From positions 1-24,952 of the forward strand of contig DIWP01000033.1 in assembly GCA_002423545.1 (NCBI GenBank): a stretch of 24,952 nt of DNA, read 5' to 3'. The notes beneath the pieces were generated by a model. That model was not told the origin of the DNA. It searched no databases and was given only the letters and a program-made list of their open reading frames with translations. Positions 21,354 through 24,952 of this stretch are shown piece by piece. The position numbers and the translations under genes are program-made. Every line of letters starts with the position of its first letter. Position 1 is the stretch's first letter. The DNA comes from Thermoleophilia bacterium UBA6103. GTDB taxonomy: Bacteria; Actinomycetota; Thermoleophilia; UBA2241.

Positions 21354-22358
21354 CTACGCCCGCAGGCGCGTCGCGATCGCCTCCGCCATGTCGCTGGTGC
21401 CGGCGCTGCCGCCGAGGTCGTACGTGACGTTCTTCCCTTCGCCGATCACCGCCGCGACGGCATCGTACATGCGCCGCGCCGCCTCGGCCTCGCCGAGATG
21501 GTCGAGCATGAGCACACCGCTCAACAGCAGGGCCGTGGGGTTCACTTTGTTCATGCCGGTGTACTTGGGAGCGCTGCCGTGCACCGGCTCGAAGACGGCC
21601 ACCTCGGCGCCGATATTGGCGCCCGGCGCCACGCCGAGACCGCCGACCAGGCCGGCACAGAGGTCGCTGACGATGTCGCCGTAGAGATTCGGCAGCACGA
21701 GCACGTCGTAGAGCTCCGGCTTCTGGACCAGCTGCATGCACATGTTGTCGACGATGCGGTCTTCGAACTCGATGTCGGGGTAGCCGGCGGCGACTTCGCG
21801 GGCGACGCGCAGGAAGAGGCCGTCGGTACACTTCATGATGTTGGCCTTGTGGACCGCCGTGACCTTGCGGCGAGCATGGGCCCGGGCGTACTCGAAGGCG
21901 AAGCGCACGATCCGCTCGCTGCCCCGGCGCGTGATGATCTTGATGCTCTCGGCGGCGTCGTCGCCGACCATGTGCTCGATGCCGGCGTAGAGGTCCTCGG
22001 TGTTCTCGCGCACGACCACCAGGTCGATGTCATCGAAGCGGCTGCGCACGCCGGCGATGGAGCGTGCCGGCCGCAGACAGGCATACAGGTCAAGGGCCTT
22101 GCGCAAAGCGACGTTGACGCTGCGGAACCCCGAGCCCACCGGCGTCGTGATCGGTCCCTTGATCGCCACCTTGTTGCGACGGACCGACTCCACCACGCCG
22201 TCGGGCAGCGGCGTGCCGTGCTCTTCCATCACGTCGAGGCCGGCATCCTGCCGCTCCCACTCGATGTCGACCCCGGTGGCGGCGATCACGGTCTCGAGGG
22301 CGGCGGCCAGCTCAGGACCGGTGCCGTCGCCGGGGATCAGCGTCACTCTGTGGCTCAT
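21354..22358 (-). CDS. icd: NAD-dependent isocitrate dehydrogenase (IDH/IPMDH family)
   Basis: A 334-residue beta-decarboxylating dehydrogenase: MSHRVTLIPGDGTGPEL at the start, GFRSVNVALRKALDLYACLRP (shown in part) at about residue 88, VVRENTEDLYAGIEH and PVHGSAPKYTGMNKVNPTA. The S-x-N motif in GFRSVNVALR, where isopropylmalate dehydrogenases have an E-L pattern (RPE..LL), supports isocitrate as substrate. Homoisocitrate dehydrogenase is the main alternative. GGAGGAG lies just before the ATG at 22358. It follows the small isomerase subunit gene by 45 bases in the same frame. It ends in TAG; reading through would add 28 residues before TGA, overlapping the DUF3467 gene out of frame. Confidence 0.85.
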   Translation of the reverse strand: MSHRVTLIPGDGTGPELAAALETVIAATGVDIEWERQDAGLDVMEEHGTPLPDGVVESVRRNKVAIKGPITTPVGSGFRSVNVALRKALDLYACLRPARSIAGVRSRFDDIDLVVVRENTEDLYAGIEHMVGDDAAESIKIITRRGSERIVRFAFEYARAHARRKVTAVHKANIMKCTDGLFLRVAREVAAGYPDIEFEDRIVDNMCMQLVQKPELYDVLVLPNLYGDIVSDLCAGLVGGLGVAPGANIGAEVAVFEPVHGSAPKYTGMNKVNPTALLLSGVLMLDHLGEAEAARRMYDAVAAVIGEGKNVTYDLGGSAGTSDMAEAIATRLRA

Positions 22359-22403
22359 GCTCCTCCTTGCCCGGCGCCGGGCGACGTCCGCGAGACGTCC
22401 CGG

Positions 22404-22922
22404 CTACCGGCTCTGCGGCAGCGCGAAGCCGCCGTGCTTCCTGACGTGCTCCACGAGACCGCCGTCGTCGAGTATGGTGACCATCACCTCCGGCAGCGGC
22501 GTGAACGGGACGACGAGCCCCCTGGTGAGATCCCGCACCTCGCCGGCCAGGAGGTCGACCTCCAGCTCGTCGCCGGCCGCGACCTGCGACGTGTCGCACT
22601 GCAGCGCCGGCAGGCCCACGTTGATGGCGTTGCGGAAGAAGATGCGGGCGAAGCTCTGGGCCAGCACGGCGCCGACGCCGGCCAGCTTGATGATGCGTGG
22701 CGCGTGCTCGCGGCTTGAACCGAGGCCGAAGTTGCGGCCGCCGACCACGAAGTCCCCCGGCTGCACGGCGGCCGCGAAGCCCGGATCGGCGTCCTCGAGC
22801 ACATGCTTGGCAAGCTCGGGCAGGTCGGTCCGCAGATGGAAGAGGCGGCCGGGAGCTATGTGATCGGTGCTGATGTCGTCGCCGAACACCCAGGCCCGGC
22901 CGTGCAGCACGGCCTCGCTCAC
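22404..22922 (-). CDS. Aconitase/3-isopropylmalate dehydratase small subunit (LeuD-like)
   Basis: A 172-residue swivel-domain subunit: RAWVFGDDISTDHIAPGRLF at the N-terminus, and GGRNFGLGSSREHAPRIIKLAGV near residue 62 (the GSSREHA substrate loop). Together with the large subunit encoded upstream at 23583-24836, it forms a two-subunit isomerase of the IPM isomerase/homoaconitase group. Neighbouring isocitrate dehydrogenase suggests it serves as aconitase, but isopropylmalate or homocitrate are possible. GTG at 22922 overlaps the cyclophilin TGA (GTGA). It ends in TAG, and 15 codons later, in the same frame, the isocitrate dehydrogenase ATG begins. Confidence 0.85.
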   Translation of the reverse strand: MSEAVLHGRAWVFGDDISTDHIAPGRLFHLRTDLPELAKHVLEDADPGFAAAVQPGDFVVGGRNFGLGSSREHAPRIIKLAGVGAVLAQSFARIFFRNAINVGLPALQCDTSQVAAGDELEVDLLAGEVRDLTRGLVVPFTPLPEVMVTILDDGGLVEHVRKHGGFALPQSR

Positions 22923-23434
22923 GCGTCCTCCTCGACGATCACCACGCTCTTGAGCTCCAGCCCCGGTTCGCGGGCCCGCATCGGATCGCGCTCGGGGATC
23001 GCCAGCACCGTGTCCAGGCCCTCCACCACGCGACCGAACACCGCGTGGCGGTCGTCGAGGTGCGGCGTGGCCGCGTGCGTGATGAAGAACTGTGAACCGT
23101 TCGTGTCGGGGCCGGCGTTCGCCATGGACAGCACGCCGGGTCCGTCGTGGCGCAGCTCGGGGTCGAACTCGTCGGCGAACCGGTAGCCGGGGCCGCCGCG
23201 GCCGCTGCCGGTGGGATCCCCGCCCTGCGCCATGAAGCCCTTGATGACGCGGTGGAAGGTGGTGCCGTCGTAGAAGCCCTCGCGGGCCAGGAAGACGAAG
23301 TTGTTGACGGTCGCCGGCGCCTTCTCGGCGAACAGCTCGATGACGATGTCGCCGGCATCGGTGCTGATGGTCGCCGTGTACCGCTTCGAGGGGTCGATGG
23401 TCATCTCAGGCGGGCTGCTGTACTGCTTCGTCAT
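22919..23434 (-). CDS. Cyclophilin-type peptidyl-prolyl cis-trans isomerase
   Basis: A 171-residue cytoplasmic cyclophilin that catalyses prolyl isomerisation in protein folding. Conserved parts are present: VNNFVFLAREGFYDGTTFHRV (shown in part), FHRVIKGFMAQGGDPTGSG with the catalytic Arg, SMANAGPDTNGSQFFIT and HAVFGRVVEGLDTV. There is no signal peptide. ATG at 23434, with GAGGAG about 10 bases upstream. It sits between the large and small isomerase subunit genes, overlapping the small subunit start by 4 bases, which is an unusual insertion. Ends in TGA. Confidence 0.92.
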   Translation of the reverse strand: MTKQYSSPPEMTIDPSKRYTATISTDAGDIVIELFAEKAPATVNNFVFLAREGFYDGTTFHRVIKGFMAQGGDPTGSGRGGPGYRFADEFDPELRHDGPGVLSMANAGPDTNGSQFFITHAATPHLDDRHAVFGRVVEGLDTVLAIPERDPMRAREPGLELKSVVIVEEDA

Positions 23435-23582
23435 GATCGGGTGCTCCTCTCTCTGTGGGACGGGGCCCGCCGCGCCGCGAGCAGGGCCCGGGAACGCGCG
23501 GCACGCGACGCCGGCCGCGCGAGTGCGCCGGCCGTGCCGGCGCCGACGGTGCCGACGACGACGGTGCTGTGGCCGATCTCCG

Positions 23583-24836
23583 TCACAGGGTCCGCGGATC
23601 GACGATCTCGCCGGCTATCGCCGCGGCGGCGGCCGTGTACGGCGACGCGAGGTAGATGTGGCCGTCGGGGTTCCCCATGCGCCCCTTGAAGTTGCGGTTG
23701 GCGGTGCTCACGCAGACTTCACCGGCGGCCAGGATGCCTTCGTGCACCCCGACGCAGGCGCCGCAGCCCGGGTTGGTGACCAGACCGCCGGCGTCCAGGA
23801 ACACGTCGATGAGACCGTCGGCGACGGCGGCCCGATAGACGTCGCGGGACGCCGGTGTGACGATCAGGCGCGTGTGTGCGGCGCGGCGCCGGCCGCGCAG
23901 CACCTCGGCCGCCGCGCGCAGATCGTCGTGCCTGCCGTTGGTGCAGGTGCCGATGAGCACCTGATCGACGCGCGTGCCGGCCAGCTCGGCCGCCGGGTGG
24001 ACGTTGTCGACGGTGTGCGGGGCGGCGACCACCGGCACCAGGCCGAGCGCCGCGAAGCGATGGGTCGCTTCATAGGCCGCGCCGGGATCGGCGGCCAGCG
24101 GCCGCCAGTCGGCGGCGCGGCCGCGTTCCTCCAGATAGCTGCGGGTCACCTCGTCGGCGCCGATCAGCCCGGCCTTGGCGCCGGCCTCGACGGCCATGTT
24201 GGCCAGCGTCAGCCGAGCGGCCATGGGCAGCGACTCGACGCCGGCCCCGCCGAACTCCAGCGCCTTGTAGGTGGCGCCGTCGGCGCCCAGCGTGCCGATG
24301 ACGGTGAGCATCAGATCCTTGGCGCCCACCAGCGGCGGCAGCTCGCCGTCGACCTCGATGCGCAGCGTCTCGGGCACCCGCAGCCACGTCTTGCCGGTGG
24401 CCATGCCGACGGCCACATCGGTGGACCCCATGCCGGTGCCGAAAGCGCCCAGACCGCCGGCGGTGCAGGTGTGCGAATCGGCGCCTATCACCAGGTCGCC
24501 GGGCCGGGCGTGGTCCTCGGCGACACGCTGGTGACACACGCCCATCTCCACGTCGCTGAGCTCGGCCCCGGACTCGCGGCAGAACTCGCGGATGGTCGCC
24601 TGCGCATCGCTCAGCTCGGCCCGCGGGCTGGGAGCTGCGTGGTCGATGAAGAAGATCGCCCGCGGCACGCGCAGCCGGTCGCCGCCGAGAGCACGGATTT
24701 GTTCTATCGCCAGCGGGCCGGTGCCATCCTGGGCGATCGCCAGATCGACGTCGGCGACCACGATCTGCCCGGGCTCCACGGCATCGAGCCCGGCCTTGGC
24801 CGCCAGGATCTTCTCGGCCAGCGTGAGGGCGGTCAA
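23583..24836 (-). CDS. Aconitase/3-isopropylmalate dehydratase large subunit (LeuC-like)
   Basis: A 417-residue large subunit, the size of the archaeal-type IPM isomerase/homoaconitase large chain and smaller than the usual 460-residue LeuC. Cluster cysteines: the one in IGTCTNGR (near residue 290) and the pair in NPGCGACVG (near residue 355) hold the [4Fe-4S] cluster. GADSHTCTAGGLGAFGTGMGST and FKGRMGNPDGHIYLASP are conserved. TTG at 24836 is the start, overlapping the TGA of the preceding gene as TTGA, with GAGGG upstream. Catalyses dehydration/rehydration of a tri- or dicarboxylate with the LeuD-like subunit. Ends in TGA. Confidence 0.87.
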   Translation of the reverse strand: MTALTLAEKILAAKAGLDAVEPGQIVVADVDLAIAQDGTGPLAIEQIRALGGDRLRVPRAIFFIDHAAPSPRAELSDAQATIREFCRESGAELSDVEMGVCHQRVAEDHARPGDLVIGADSHTCTAGGLGAFGTGMGSTDVAVGMATGKTWLRVPETLRIEVDGELPPLVGAKDLMLTVIGTLGADGATYKALEFGGAGVESLPMAARLTLANMAVEAGAKAGLIGADEVTRSYLEERGRAADWRPLAADPGAAYEATHRFAALGLVPVVAAPHTVDNVHPAAELAGTRVDQVLIGTCTNGRHDDLRAAAEVLRGRRRAAHTRLIVTPASRDVYRAAVADGLIDVFLDAGGLVTNPGCGACVGVHEGILAAGEVCVSTANRNFKGRMGNPDGHIYLASPYTAAAAAIAGEIVDPRTL

Positions 24837-24952
24837 GCCGTGCCCTCGGCCGTGGAGGGACTGCGGCCCGCCGGCCCGCCGCCGACCGATCCGCCCGCCC
24901 GCCGGCCGCCCTGCGCGCCCTGGGGCTTGTCCGCCGGGCTCAGGCAGCCGTC
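24833..24952 (-). CDS. C-terminal tail of an unidentified gene (5' part outside window)
   Basis: An open minus-strand frame of 39 codons enters from the window edge and ends at TGA (24833-24835), overlapping the TTG start of the large isomerase subunit as TTGA. The residues are Gly/Ala/Pro/Ser-rich (start DGCLSPADKPQGAQGG) and carry no family signal. It could be the tail of a citrate- or homocitrate synthase-like gene given the operon, but this is a guess. Confidence 0.45.
   Translation of the reverse strand, partial: DGCLSPADKPQGAQGGRRAGGSVGGGPAGRSPSTAEGTA

Noticed and set aside
1..24952. CRISPR array, insertion sequence, rRNA or selenocysteine insertion
   Set aside because: No regularly spaced repeats, no transposase-like frame with terminal repeats, no rRNA stretch and no in-frame TGA interrupting a redox gene were seen.

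Overview
The window is a GC-rich bacterial chromosome segment with almost all genes on the minus strand. The enzymes point to a strict or facultative anaerobe: three tungsten/molybdenum aldehyde:ferredoxin oxidoreductase (AOR) family proteins, four polyferredoxins, a V-type rotary ATPase and a complete pyrrolysine biosynthesis set. A free-standing PylSn protein is the bacterial arrangement, so this is a bacterium. The GC content and style suggest an uncultured actinobacterial-like lineage, but that assignment is inference.

Layout, left to right. 1-2295: start of a V-ATPase operon read leftward (subunit E, DUF2764 protein, subunit A cut by the window edge). 2553-10930: an eight-gene leftward operon (polyferredoxin, long AOR, NrfD-like membrane protein, second polyferredoxin, MoaD/ThiS-like protein, third polyferredoxin, second AOR, FAD/NAD oxidoreductase). 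10931-12749: a divergent TetR-type regulator and a radical SAM gene on the plus strand; a palindromic operator candidate lies between the TetR gene and the AOR operon. 12757-16963: the pyl cluster, read leftward as pylB-pylC-pylD-pylT(tRNA-Pyl, anticodon CUA)-pylSn. 17275-20791: a second AOR module (AOR, polyferredoxin, MoaD-like, nitroreductase). 20989-24952: DUF3467 protein, NAD-isocitrate dehydrogenase, aconitase/IPM-isomerase small subunit, cyclophilin and large subunit, plus the tail of one more gene.

How it works together: PylB, PylC and PylD make pyrrolysine from lysine, and the split synthetase PylSn+PylSc charges tRNA-Pyl for insertion at UAG. The catalytic half pylSc and any methylamine methyltransferase are not in the window. 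The AOR modules probably oxidise aldehydes (or reduce acids) and pass electrons through the polyferredoxins to a membrane NrfD-type quinone protein or to the FAD/NAD oxidoreductase. The isomerase/dehydrogenase trio probably converts citrate to 2-oxoglutarate.

Of 25 complete protein genes, 21 end in TGA, 4 in TAG and none in TAA. The TAG endings matter in an organism that reads UAG as pyrrolysine; one of them separates two genes that are in the same frame.
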